Part shown: positions 7,837-16,447 of the stretch, one piece after another | Layout: each line of letters starts with the position of its first letter | Position numbering within the stretch: position 1 is the stretch's first letter | Assembly (NCBI GenBank): GCA_020024735.1 | Contig: JAHHTI010000011.1 | Location: forward strand, 1 to 18,250 | DNA from: Mycoplasmataceae bacterium | Lineage (GTDB): Bacteria; Bacillota_I; Bacilli_A; Mycoplasmatales; Mycoplasmoidaceae | Reading direction: 5' to 3' | Length of the DNA stretch: 18,250 nucleotides | Program-made: the position numbers and the translations under genes | The notes under the pieces: model-generated | What the model was told of the DNA's origin: nothing | Seen by the model: the letters and a program-made list of their open reading frames with translations, nothing else | The model's database searches: none

Positions 7837-9221
7837 TATCGTGACACCACCATTATCTTACCATCAATATCAGTGATCTTTTGTGTCACAATTAAGGCAT
7901 CTTGATCCACTTGACGGACACAAGCCACAATTTCGTTTAGTTCGAAATATAAACAAATTGTTTCAATATTTTGTTCAGCAGTTCATGAATATCCACCAAT
8001 AGTATTATTGATTGTTAAAGATTGTTGATACCCAATATTGAAAAGTTCGTTTTTAATTTTTTCCACATTTTGTGAATAGATGTTAACCTTAATGACTTTA
8101 TTTTTAGGAAACATGACTGCCACAATGGTTGAACAAATAATAGCAATTAAAATGGAGAACATTAAATTAGGCGAGAAAACAGATTGAAAACCTTTAGAAA
8201 CATCACCAAAGAAATATTGATTAACAATCGCATGATCAACATCCTGACTAATTAAAATTGGACATATCGTCCCTAAGAAACATGAGACAATAATGGATAT
8301 GGAATTGAAAATTAATAAGATTTTAGAAATAGAGACATTCTTCATTTTAGCAAAATAGAAAGCAATAATATCAGTCCCTCCAGTAGAAGACCCTAACATA
8401 TATAAAACAGAATAACAAATCCCTAAAGTGATGGCTTGCATCCCCGCATAGAAGAATAATGGTAAAATACTTTGTGCTTCATGTGTTCCCCCTGCTGCAT
8501 CACTAACCACTACTTGTCAAGGTAATAGAGATATTTGGTTAGCTTCTAGTGGAAACTTTAAATCACCAAAGATATGGATAGAACTTAATTGAGGAATAAA
8601 ACTCAGAATTAACCCAAAAATTTGACTGGTACAAATATATCCAAAGGTCAAGTAACAAAATTTCTTAGAGACTTTAAAATAAGCAAAGATCAGCAAAGGA
8701 ATATTGAAAATAAAATATAATAACCAGAACATCACATTATAGATGGTGTCGGCTAAGCTAACATTACCAGTATTTAAAATAGCAGTCTTGGTTAATCTAG
8801 AGATCCCTTGTAGAATCCCAGTCACCCCCATACTAAACAATCCGGTATTTTGGACAAAAAAGAAAGTTGCTACAGAAGTAGCAATTCCTAATAAAATAAC
8901 CATTGGATAAATGAAACGCTTTCTGGTATCAGAATAAGGTCTCATAGATTTCAAAAGTGCAGATTTAAATTGTCTTTTTTCTAATTGATAAGAAACAACC
9001 TTAATCTTCTTACTTTTGTGCTTTTTGGTTTTCGCATTACTTTTGATTAAAGAATTAATTTGTTTTTTTAATACACTAATTTTTGTTAAAAGTTCTTTTT
9101 TTTGATTTTTGTTTTTAGTTTTTTTAGATTCGAGAGACAAAAGCTTTAATTGATGATTTAATTCATCTAAATTTTGCTTTTTTTCCTCAACAGTTGTATT
9201 TTGTTTAATATCCTCTGCCAC
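7836..9221 (-). CDS. YitT/DUF2179-family membrane protein with a basic coiled-coil N-terminus
   Basis: 461 aa. Residues 1-100 are highly charged and Lys-rich with heptad-like Leu (KKELLTKISVLKKQINSL), an unusual cytosolic extension. From about residue 103 come several membrane helices with the YitT-type glycine-rich motif LGSSTGGTDIIAFYFAK. The C-terminal 90 residues match the DUF2179 soluble domain (VIKVNIYSQNVEKIKNEL, NTIGGYS, VDQDALIVTQKITDIDGK). The function of YitT proteins is not established. UGA-Trp codons lie at 7983-7985 and 8517-8519. The start is GTG 9219-9221, with AGGTGAGAGG just upstream; no ATG gives a full protein. The gap to rplS is 58 nt with no terminator, so the gene may extend the ribosomal operon. 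Confidence 0.8.
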
Positions 9222-9279
9222 AGTCCTCTCACCTAAATTATAAATATTCTAAACTAATTTATAATTATCTAAGAAATAT

Positions 9280-9639
9280 TTATTTTTTCAATTCTTGAAT
9301 TCTTGCAGATTTTCCAGAACGTTTTCTCATATAAGAGATGTATGCTCTTCTAACTCTACCTTTTCTTTTCACGACAATTTTATCAATTAATGGAGAATGA
9401 ATTAAGAAACTTTCTTCCACTCAAATACCATTGCTTTCTTTTCTAACGATAAAACTTTCGCTTAGACCACTACCTTTTCTTCTCATAACAATTCCTTCGA
9501 ATTTTTGAATTCTAGTCTTGTTATTTTCAATAATTTTAGTGTGAACTTCAATAGTATCACCAGAAGTGAAAGCAGGAATGTCTTTTTTTAGTTGCGAAGA
9601 TTCTACTTCATTAATGATTTGACCTTTATTAATTTTCAT
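9280..9639 (-). CDS. rplS: 50S ribosomal protein L19
   Basis: 119 aa, close to the usual L19 length of about 115. L19 sits at the 30S-50S interface. Characteristic segments are FTSGDTIEVHTKI, FEGIVMRRKGSG, ESFIVRKESNGIWVE and the basic tail KGRVRRAYISYMRKRSGKSA. The Trp in NGIWVE is encoded by TGA, a clear mark of the code used. ATG 9637-9639 is preceded by AGGAG; an upstream in-frame ATG lies inside trmD and has no matching site. The gene overlaps the end of trmD by 11 nt, so the two are coupled. Confidence 0.96.
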
Positions 9640-10327
9640 GTTTGTCTCCTTTTTGTTGTAAATATTTTTCATATAAATCAGGACGATTTATTTTTGTTTG
9701 TGCAATACGTTGTTCTTGACGATATTGAGCAATTTTTTGATGATTCCCTGATAATAGAATATCTGGTACTAAATGACCTTCAAAGTTAATGGGTTTAGTA
9801 TAAACCGGATAATCTAGTAAGTTGTCCTCAAAAGATTCGCTTGATAAAGATTCTTTATTAATAACATTATCTATGAGACGAGTAATCGCATCAATCATAA
9901 TCAATGCTGGTAACTCTCCACCGGTTAACACATAATCACCAATCGATACGCACGCATCCACATAATGTTTCAAGCGTTCATCAAATCCTTCATAATGACC
10001 ACATATCAATAAAATATGAGAGTGTTCTTGCGGAAGTGTTTTCACATAATTTTGAGTTAGTGTTTGTCCACTAGGAGTAAGCAATATTTTATATGCATCT
10101 GCTCCGTGTTCGTGAATAGCACTAATGATGGGTTCAAGCATTAACACCATTCCTGGACCACCGCCGTATTGATAATCATCAACTTGTTTATTATTCAATG
10201 TCGAGTATTCACGGAAATCCACAATATTAATTGTTAGTTTTCCTTGATGGATTGCTCTTTTAATAATAGAAGATTCTAAATAATCCTTAAAAACATCTTT
10301 AAACAAGGTAAGCACAGTAATTTTCAT
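9629..10327 (-). CDS. trmD: tRNA (guanine-N1)-methyltransferase TrmD
   Basis: 232 aa. TrmD transfers methyl from S-adenosylmethionine to N1 of G37 in tRNA and prevents +1 frameshifting. Family marks include the N-terminal MKITVLTLF, YGGGPGMVL at 54-62, LLTPSG at 82-87, GHYEGFDERL at 110-119, and the trefoil-knot loop SIGDYVLTGGELPALIMIDA at 128-147, followed by the acceptor-recognition SSESFEDNLLDYPVYTKP. I chose ATG 10325-10327, 6 nt after the rpsP stop. A TTG two codons earlier is possible. No Shine-Dalgarno is visible, so re-initiation from rpsP is likely. The order rpsP-trmD-rplS lacks rimM. Confidence 0.96.
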   Translation of the reverse strand: MKITVLTLFKDVFKDYLESSIIKRAIHQGKLTINIVDFREYSTLNNKQVDDYQYGGGPGMVLMLEPIISAIHEHGADAYKILLTPSGQTLTQNYVKTLPQEHSHILLICGHYEGFDERLKHYVDACVSIGDYVLTGGELPALIMIDAITRLIDNVINKESLSSESFEDNLLDYPVYTKPINFEGHLVPDILLSGNHQKIAQYRQEQRIAQTKINRPDLYEKYLQQKGDKHEN

Positions 10328-10333
10328 AAACAA

Positions 10334-10672
10334 TTATTTTGCTTTTTTTGTTTTAGCTGCATCAGTTTTTTTACAAGCTGAAGATTTAGCTTTAGGGGCA
10401 TTCTTTTTAGGCTGTGGTTTCTTAGTAGCTAAATGTTTAGCTCAAATACCATTTTCCTTAAGAATAACTTTTACTCTATCTGAAGGTTGTGCACCGTGAG
10501 CTAATTGGTTTAAAATAGCTGCTTCATTTAAAGTTACCTTATCTGTATATGGATCTAATTGACCTAAAAGTTCAATGTATCCACCTTGTGATTTTCTTCT
10601 TGCATCAGTTGCCACAATTCTGTAGGAAGCAGTTTTATGTCTTCCTAATCTTGTTAATCTTAACTTTACCAA
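10334..10672 (-). CDS. rpsP: 30S ribosomal protein S16 with a Lys/Ala-rich tail
   Basis: 112 aa. S16 is an early-assembling 30S protein. The first 75 or so residues are canonical: KLRLTRLGRHKTASYRIV, DARRKSQGGYIELLGQLDP and GAQPSDRVKVILKENGIW. The last 35 are a low-complexity basic tail of K, A, P and T, longer than the roughly 80-90 aa of many S16 proteins. The start is TTG 10670-10672, supported by GGAG 7 nt upstream and by the correct N-terminus; no ATG is suitable. One UGA-Trp (near residue 77) joins the core to the tail. It is the first gene of its transcript, with a strong promoter upstream. Confidence 0.95.
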
Positions 10673-10719
10673 AATTATTCTCCTTTTCTTTTTTTTATTA
10701 GTGTATTAAATACCCTATC

Positions 10720-10749
10720 ATTATACACATATATTAAATAAAGTGTAAA
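10720..10749 (-). promoter_or_regulatory. Promoter of the rpsP-trmD-rplS operon
   Basis: On the minus strand, TTTACA (10744-10749) and TATAAT (10720-10725) are 18 bp apart, about 45 nt before the rpsP start. The -35 box lies inside one arm of a perfect 8-bp inverted repeat (10743-10766). Confidence 0.75.
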
Positions 10750-10766
10750 GCATTTTTACTTTACAC
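10743..10766. promoter_or_regulatory. Inverted repeat over the rpsP -35 box
   Basis: GTGTAAAG (10743-10750) and CTTTACAC (10759-10766) are a perfect inverted repeat with an 8-bp spacer. The left arm contains the -35 hexamer. A good terminator for the preceding gene already lies at 10799-10822 and no strong T-run follows this repeat, so an operator is a better guess than a second terminator. Confidence 0.5.
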
Positions 10767-10798
10767 CTTTAAAGTATGAAAAAAATATATTGTAGAGT

Positions 10799-10822
10799 AA
10801 AAAAATACCCTAGTTAGGGCAT
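10799..10822 (-). terminator. Terminator of the twin membrane-protein genes
   Basis: The minus-strand RNA folds ATGCCCT with AGGGTAT (one G-U pair) around the loop AACT and is followed by a T7 run (10799-10805). The TAG stop of the second gene (10810-10812) lies inside the hairpin, a very compact arrangement. Confidence 0.85.
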
Positions 10823-11097
10823 CTATTTTTATAAATATCAATAGCTTTATTAGCGAAGACTAGTGATCCAATATTGGCAAGTACCACAAGAGCCAATATT
10901 CCTCACAAGGTAGCATCTTCTTTTAAATTTTTATCATCTCAATTAGTTGAAAGAATAGTCACACCATCCACAATAGCTAAAATTAAAGCAATTGGAGAAA
11001 GGAGTAAAGTACAAAATAATACAATTCCTACAATACTACGTACTCTTATACTTTTGGCTTTTTTTAAAAATACAGAACTATCTGTAGTATTGTCCAT
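10810..11097 (-). CDS. Small two-helix membrane protein, paralogue B
   Basis: 95 aa, family unknown. A basic N-terminal stretch (KKAKSIRVR) is followed by a hydrophobic helix (about 22-43). Next comes the polar segment DGVTILSTNWDDKNLKEDATLWG, with both Trp encoded by UGA, then a second helix (about 66-82) and a short basic tail. The segment DG..ILST.W..K.L....TLWGI is shared with the gene just upstream, so the two are tandem duplicates. ATG 11095-11097 lies 2 nt after the stop of paralogue A; GAGG within its last codons can serve as the ribosome binding site. It lacks the T/A/E-rich tail of its partner. Confidence 0.75.
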
Positions 11098-11099
11098 AA

Positions 11100-11471
11100 T
11101 TATTTAGCCTCAGCAGTAGTTGCTTCAACAGTTGGTTCTTCAGTAGTTGGTTCTTCAGCAGTAGCTACAACAGTTGCATCAGTAGCAGTAGTAGTAGTTT
11201 GTGCAGCAGCAGGATTTACATTAGTGTAAGCACTCACAACTTTTCCACCAAAAACGATAGAAGCGATTGGGCCTAAGATTACAAAACAAAAAATTCCTCA
11301 TAATGTTTTAGAATCATTTAATTCTTTGTTATTTCAATCAGTTGATAAAATTTTAATTCCATCTAAAATGTTGAAGATTAAAGTTACAATTGAACCGAAT
11401 AATGTGAATAATAAACATAATCCGATGATTCCATGTTTCTTAATTTTCTTTCCTTCTTGTAAAAAATCCAT
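11100..11471 (-). CDS. Small two-helix membrane protein, paralogue A, with T/A/E-rich tail
   Basis: 123 aa, family unknown. Residues 1-86 align along their length with the next gene: a basic start (KKIKKHG), helix 1, DGIKILSTDWNNKELNDSKT followed by LWGI, then helix 2 ending VFGGKVVSAYTN. The last 35 residues are low complexity (A, T, E, V, P), ending TVEATTAEAK. Such tails are typical of surface-exposed or linker segments, but which side of the membrane it lies on is not known. AAGGAG at 11479-11484 precedes ATG 11469-11471. A strong promoter lies upstream. The two genes form a small transcript of their own between the importer and the ribosomal operon. Confidence 0.75.
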
Positions 11472-11507
11472 AATTATACTCCTTAAAAATAAAATGAAAA
11501 CATATAA

Positions 11508-11536
11508 ATTATAAACAAAAAAATACTAAAAATCAA
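11508..11536 (-). promoter_or_regulatory. Promoter of the twin membrane-protein genes
   Basis: TTGATT (11531-11536) and TATAAT (11508-11513) are 17 bp apart on the minus strand, about 30 nt before ATG 11471. The spacer and -35 box lie inside the terminator hairpin of the importer operon, so stop and start signals overlap. Confidence 0.75.
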
Positions 11537-11558
11537 ATTATCTTGACTTCTAGTATTT
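11517..11558 (-). terminator. Terminator of the nucleoside-type importer operon
   Basis: AAATACTA (11521-11528) pairs with TAGTATTT (11551-11558). An inner TCAA/TTGA pairing shortens the loop. The minus strand then continues as a T7 run (11517-11523). A second small hairpin (ATCAAT/ATTGAT, 11561-11576) lies just after the permease stop. The moderate AT-rich stem suggests some read-through. Confidence 0.65.
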
Positions 11559-11581
11559 AAATCAATTTAGATTGATAATGT

Positions 11582-12550
11582 TTATCGAGCCGCTTTATCG
11601 AAGTGAAGACCTAAAGCTTGTGGAGCCACAGATTTTCTTGAGAAGATACATAGCGCTACTAATGATAAGATAAATGGAATTGCTTGACCAACATATCTTA
11701 AGGTTGCGGCATCGTTTTGTCCAAAGATTTGAGAAATTAAATGACTGTTTTCAAAAATTCTTACTAATAAAGCAAAGATTAGAGAAGCAATAGTAATTAA
11801 CGGGATTCTTCATAACCCTGCTACAACAATTCCTAAAGCTAAGAATCCTAATCCAGCTACTCCTCCATTAAAGGTAATTGAACCACCTACTTCAGATCCA
11901 CCATAAGCAAAGATACTTCCGGCTAATGCTGCTAATACTCCTGAAATCATCACACCAATTCATTTGTATTTATTCACATCTAACCCTTGCGCATCGACAG
12001 CATTTGGATTATCCCCAACTGCATTGAATCTTAAACCAAATCTGGTTTTAGCAAAGATAAATCATAAAACACCGATAATTAAAAGAACGAAAGCTAGAAT
12101 AATGAAAACAATTCCAAACAATGAACCTGAAATATGGAATTCTAATGAATAATTAGGAGTTAGTTTTTGATAAATTCCATGAGAAATGGCAGCTCCTAAT
12201 GGACTAGTTAAGAAGGTAGCTAACCCAGCCATCAATAAGTTAACAGCAGTTCCCGCAATGGTGTGGTCACACTTAGTTTTAATAATAATGTATCCATATA
12301 ACCATGACAAAATTACCGAAAGTAACATTGATAGTAACATTGAAACAATTCATGTACTATTTGAGATTGGTTGTAGTATTTGAGAGAAGATACAGAATAC
12401 TAATGCTCCAAATATCATTTGTCCTTCAATGGCAATATTAACAATTCCTACCCGATTACAAAAATAACCTGCTAATGAAGCTAAAGAAAGAATTGAGAAT
12501 AATAGAATCGCACTATTTAAAATACTTGATCAATCTGATGCTCAATTCAT
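11582..12550 (-). CDS. ABC importer permease, BPD_transp_2 family (NupQ-like)
   Basis: 322 aa, about the normal length for this family. It is hydrophobic throughout, with about eight to ten membrane helices. Family segments include NRVGIVNIAIEGQMIFGA at 32-49, HTIAGTAVNLLMAGLATF, FGLRFNAVGDNPNAVDAQG (the loop that contacts the ATPase) and FGQNDAATLRYVGQAIPF. The FGLRFNAVGDNP loop is typical of nucleoside/BMP-linked permeases such as NupQ, YufQ and mycoplasma MG121. ATG 12548-12550 overlaps the stop of the first permease by 1 nt (TAATG), with GGAGG upstream. It is the last gene of the importer operon. The substrate is inferred as nucleosides from the BMP partner. Confidence 0.88.
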
Positions 12551-14619
12551 TATAAAACACCTCCGTTCTTATAGATTTCGTTATTATAAGTTGCTAAATG
12601 GGTTAATAATTCATTTTGAGAATTACTACATTTAACATCTTTGTTAATTAGTTTAATGGCCTTAGTATTGATTTTTTGTAGTCTTTTATCTTCAGCTACA
12701 AATGAAGTAATACTATCACTATTTAGATCCATGATTTGCGCTTTAACGTTAAATGGTTTTAATAATTTAGTCTTCGCTTTTTCAATATCTTTAGCTTTGG
12801 CTTGGTTAGATTGTTTTACCATATCTTCAATTTTTGATGTCAGCACAGCATTTTTTTCTTGTAATCCAGTAATATAAGCTGCATCTGGTTGACTACTTCT
12901 TTCACTTTTAGCAATTAAATCATTGTTAGCAATAATCTTGTTTCTTTTCTTAGAAGCTGATTTAGTTAAATTACTATCATAACGGTTAGCAATTTCTTCT
13001 TCTTTTAAAGTCACATACTTACCAGGTTTTAATTTTAAAAGCATTCATTCGGCAATCACATTACTATGGTATTCGTTTTTAATAGTTGCTAATTCTCTTT
13101 CATAATCTCATACAATGTGTTCAATGAAATTATATTTCTTGTAGAAGGTATACATTTTATTAGCCCCTCTACCATTCATATTGATACTGTAAGTTTGTAC
13201 ACCAGCTTCATCACGAGTCATTAAAATATATCCTTCAGTTACTAATTTTCACACTACTGTATCTAAATTATCACAACCCTTAACGTGTTCTTGTAAAACT
13301 TCTAATGTTGCGTTTGGATATAGATATAAAGTTGCTAACACATCTTTTTCATCACTACTTAAAGTTTTTCCATAAACAATATTTAATCTTTTGTGGATAG
13401 GTTTCTTTTGCATTCCGTGGTTACTAGTATCATTACCAAAAACTGAAAGAATAGATTTATATTTAGAAATTAATGAGTCTAAACGGTTTTCATATTCAGT
13501 ATATGCACCACTAGCACAACTTGTATATCTCTTTTTTAGCGAGAAGATGTAAGGTTTATATTTATGAAGCACTACTGTTAAAGAAGCACCTAACATTAAT
13601 AAACCAATAATTACGTTACTGAAAGTTGCATCCATTGGAAGGTAAGAAGAAGAAGTTTGGAATAATCCAATTACGGCTGATACTACCACAATTCCAATTG
13701 GGTTATTACCCGCAATTAAACCAACCGCAATTCCGTTGAACCCTTCAACTGGCACAACCACATTTAAGATCGTTGCTGGAATACTTGGAACATAAGCGGT
13801 ATATAGAACTACTGCTAACACTCCTGAGATAGCACCTGAAATAGCAAAAGTTGATAACTTAATAGCACCCACATTATATCCAGCATATTTAGAACCTTCT
13901 AGTGATAAACCAGTGGCATTGATTTTGTGTCCAAAAACTGTATATTTAGTAAGCACTAATAAGATAACAGCAATAATCGCCACAATAATCAATGAAGAAG
14001 CTCATCCTGGGAAATTATGCGTATTTAAAGCAAAGTGTTCTGGAATGTCTGTTGATGTTGTCATTTTAGTTAATTCAGAATTACCTGGATAGAATTTAGC
14101 AATAATAAAGAAACCAATTAATAAGATGATTCAGTTAAGAATAATCGCACTCACCACAGCATCTACTTTAAAGTATCTTTCTAACGCTCCCGTTAAAAGT
14201 GCCACCGCTGAACCAACTAACATCGCTATAATTAAAGATAGTACCTGTCCTAAACCATTAGGCATAGCATTCCCAATCGCATTCGAGAAAGCTAAGACAG
14301 CCACCCCTGAAGCATACATCTGTCCAGAAATACCAATATTGAAGATACCGGCTTTAAAGGCAAAACTAAAAGCAAAAGCAGATAAGGCAAAAACTGAAAG
14401 AGTAAAAGCTAATTTATCAGGTTCGTTAACAAAAGCTGCAGAAAATAAAGCTTTAATAGTATCAAAAGGATTATAACCAAACATTGTTGCTATCAATACA
14501 GCAATAATGGTTGATCCTAAAATAGCTAGTGCAGCCACTGCAATATTTTTCGTTGTTTGTTTTCTTTTTCGTGAATATAGGAGAGAATCCTTTCACAACC
14601 TCAATTTAAACTTATTCAT
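12550..14619 (-). CDS. ABC importer permease (NupP-like) with a long cytoplasmic tail and predicted winged-helix domain
   Basis: 689 aa, about twice the usual permease length. Residues 1-355 are the BPD_transp_2 permease with FKAGIFNIGISGQMYASG, the ATPase-contact region FGHKINATGLSLEGSKYAGYN, and EGFNGIAVGLIAGNNP. The remaining 335 residues are hydrophilic. Within them, about 419-480 (SSDEKDVLATLYLYP, ATLEVLQEHV, VVWKLVTEGYILMTRDEAG, VQTYSIN) has the helix-helix-helix-wing pattern of a winged-helix fold, followed by a Lys-rich, probably coiled-coil stretch. The related mycoplasma permease MG120 is also long, so a tail may be lineage-wide. ATG 14617-14619 lies 1 nt after the ATPase stop, with AGGA upstream. 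UGA-Trp codons occur in both halves. Confidence 0.85.
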
Positions 14620-14620
14620 A

Positions 14621-16447
14621 CTAATCCTTTCCTGCCATTAATTGCCCAATATAAGCTCTTGTCATTTTTTGTTTATCACCAACATCAATAAAACTATTAT
14701 TATACATAACAGCAATGGTATCAGCTAATGACAGGATTTCATCTAATTCATATGAGATTAATAAGACAGCATTCCCTTTTTGTTTTTCTCTCATTACTTG
14801 ATAGTGTACATATTCAATCGCTCCAAGATCAAGTCCTCTAGTTGGTTGTACTAAAATCACTAAACTATGAGGACTGGTTAATTCTCTACCAATAATTAAT
14901 TTTTGTTGATTACCACCAGATAATAATCTTGCAGGAGCTGTCCCTCTGGTTGTTCCTCGAACATCATATTTCTTAATTAGTGCTCTAGCAAATTCTTTTA
15001 TTTCATAGAAGTTTAGAAATCCACAACTTGAGAAAGGCTTATTATCGATAGAATTACTCACAGTATTCATATAAATTGGTAAATCTAAAATTAAACCGTG
15101 TTTATGTCGGTCTTCTGGAATATGTGACATCCCTAACATTTTTCTTTGTTTAATTGATAACTTAGTAATGTTATGATTTAATAATTTAATTTCCGCATTC
15201 TTGTTTTTCATTAAACCTGAAAGCATTAAGGCTAATTCTGATTGTCCGTTTCCTTCAACTCCGGCAATAGCAAAAACTTCACCTGCTCTAATTTTAAAAT
15301 TAATAGCATCATTAATACTTTCATCACATCCAAACTCTTTATTGAAGTTATAAAGGATAGATTTCTTAGCCGAAAAATTTTTAATATATTTTGAATTTTC
15401 TGGATTTGCTTCAGCCTTTCCTTTAGCTTCTTGGATTTGACGTTCAATTTTTTGCTTAAAAGCATTTTTTAGAGAAATAATAGTTTGTTCATTGCGTTTA
15501 ATTTCTTCTGCACGTTGAACTTTATCTAATTGAGCATTCTTATCCATTAGTTTTCTAATTTTTTTAACTTCAGGGTATTTCGAATTAAAAGATAAGGTAT
15601 TTGGTAAATCTTGTTTTTTGATTCTTAAATTGTTCACTTCTAAAATAGTTTTTGCATCATCACTAATAGGACTTCCACTATTTTTAATTTCACTAATTTT
15701 TTTACCAACCATTAATTCTGACATTTCTTTAATAGATTTATCAGCAACATTGAAATCACAAATATATTTTCCTCGTCTAATGATAGTGGCACGATCAGCT
15801 ACTTGTTTAATTTCTCCAAACTTGTGAGTAATAATGATAATCGTTTTTCCAGCTTTTTTGAAGTCTAATAACATATTTAAGAATTGTTGAATTTCATCTT
15901 GACTTAATACAGCAGTTGGTTCATCAAAAATAAGAATATCAGAGTCACGATAAAGTAATTTTAAAATTTCAGTTTTTTGTTGTTGCCCCACAGTTAGGTT
16001 CATTGCTTTAGAGTTTAGTGAAACATTGAATTTATATTTCTTAATTAATCCTTGTAATTTTGCTCGAGCTTCTTTATGTTTTAATACACCTAACTTATTT
16101 GCATCTTCAGAACCTAGGATAACATTTTCATAAACTGTATATGTTGGTACTAATTTGAAATGTTGGTGTACCATTCCTAATCCAGCAGCTGATGCATCTT
16201 TAGCTGAAGAAAAATATACAGATTTTCCATTAACTTTAATAGTTCCTGAATCTTGAGTATAGATTCCAAATAAGATAGACATTAAGGTAGATTTACCTGC
16301 TCCATTTTCACCGATAATGGCATGTATTTCATTATGCTTAACATTTAAATTAATACCATCATTAGCAATTACTTTCCCATTTAAGAAAGATTTATGAATA
16401 TCGATAATTTCAATAGCATATTCACTATTAGGTTTATTTGCTTCCAT
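14621..16447 (-). CDS. Double-cassette ABC ATPase (NupO/YufO/RbsA-type)
   Basis: 608 aa; it powers the two permeases. Cassette 1 has Walker A GENGAGKST at 46-54, a divergent signature LTVGQQQK at 151-158, Walker B ILIFDEP at 171-177 and H208 of the switch. Cassette 2 has a degenerate Walker A GVEGNGQS at 396-403 without Lys, an intact SGGNQQK at 510-516, and LVILVQPTRGLD near 530-540 with Gln in place of the catalytic Glu, as is common in the BMP-linked branch. Between the cassettes about 85 residues (275-360) form a Lys/Glu-rich insertion, probably a coiled coil, absent from typical bacterial relatives. No UGA-Trp interrupts it. ATG 16445-16447 overlaps the binding-protein stop by 1 nt. Confidence 0.93.
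   Translation of the reverse strand: MEANKPNSEYAIEIIDIHKSFLNGKVIANDGINLNVKHNEIHAIIGENGAGKSTLMSILFGIYTQDSGTIKVNGKSVYFSSAKDASAAGLGMVHQHFKLVPTYTVYENVILGSEDANKLGVLKHKEARAKLQGLIKKYKFNVSLNSKAMNLTVGQQQKTEILKLLYRDSDILIFDEPTAVLSQDEIQQFLNMLLDFKKAGKTIIIITHKFGEIKQVADRATIIRRGKYICDFNVADKSIKEMSELMVGKKISEIKNSGSPISDDAKTILEVNNLRIKKQDLPNTLSFNSKYPEVKKIRKLMDKNAQLDKVQRAEEIKRNEQTIISLKNAFKQKIERQIQEAKGKAEANPENSKYIKNFSAKKSILYNFNKEFGCDESINDAINFKIRAGEVFAIAGVEGNGQSELALMLSGLMKNKNAEIKLLNHNITKLSIKQRKMLGMSHIPEDRHKHGLILDLPIYMNTVSNSIDNKPFSSCGFLNFYEIKEFARALIKKYDVRGTTRGTAPARLLSGGNQQKLIIGRELTSPHSLVILVQPTRGLDLGAIEYVHYQVMREKQKGNAVLLISYELDEILSLADTIAVMYNNSFIDVGDKQKMTRAYIGQLMAGKD

Noticed and set aside
9640..9672. Longer L19 start 11 codons upstream
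   Set aside because: It lies deeper inside trmD and lacks a ribosome binding site, while the chosen ATG has AGGAG at good spacing and the normal L19 N-terminus.
14126..14476. Plus-strand 116-aa ORF
   Set aside because: It is antisense to a conserved part of the first permease; low-complexity A/K/T composition mirrors the membrane helices of the real gene.
15232..15465. Minus-strand 77-aa ORF within the ATPase gene
   Set aside because: It is another frame of the intact ATPase, covering the coiled-coil insertion, with no separate start signal.
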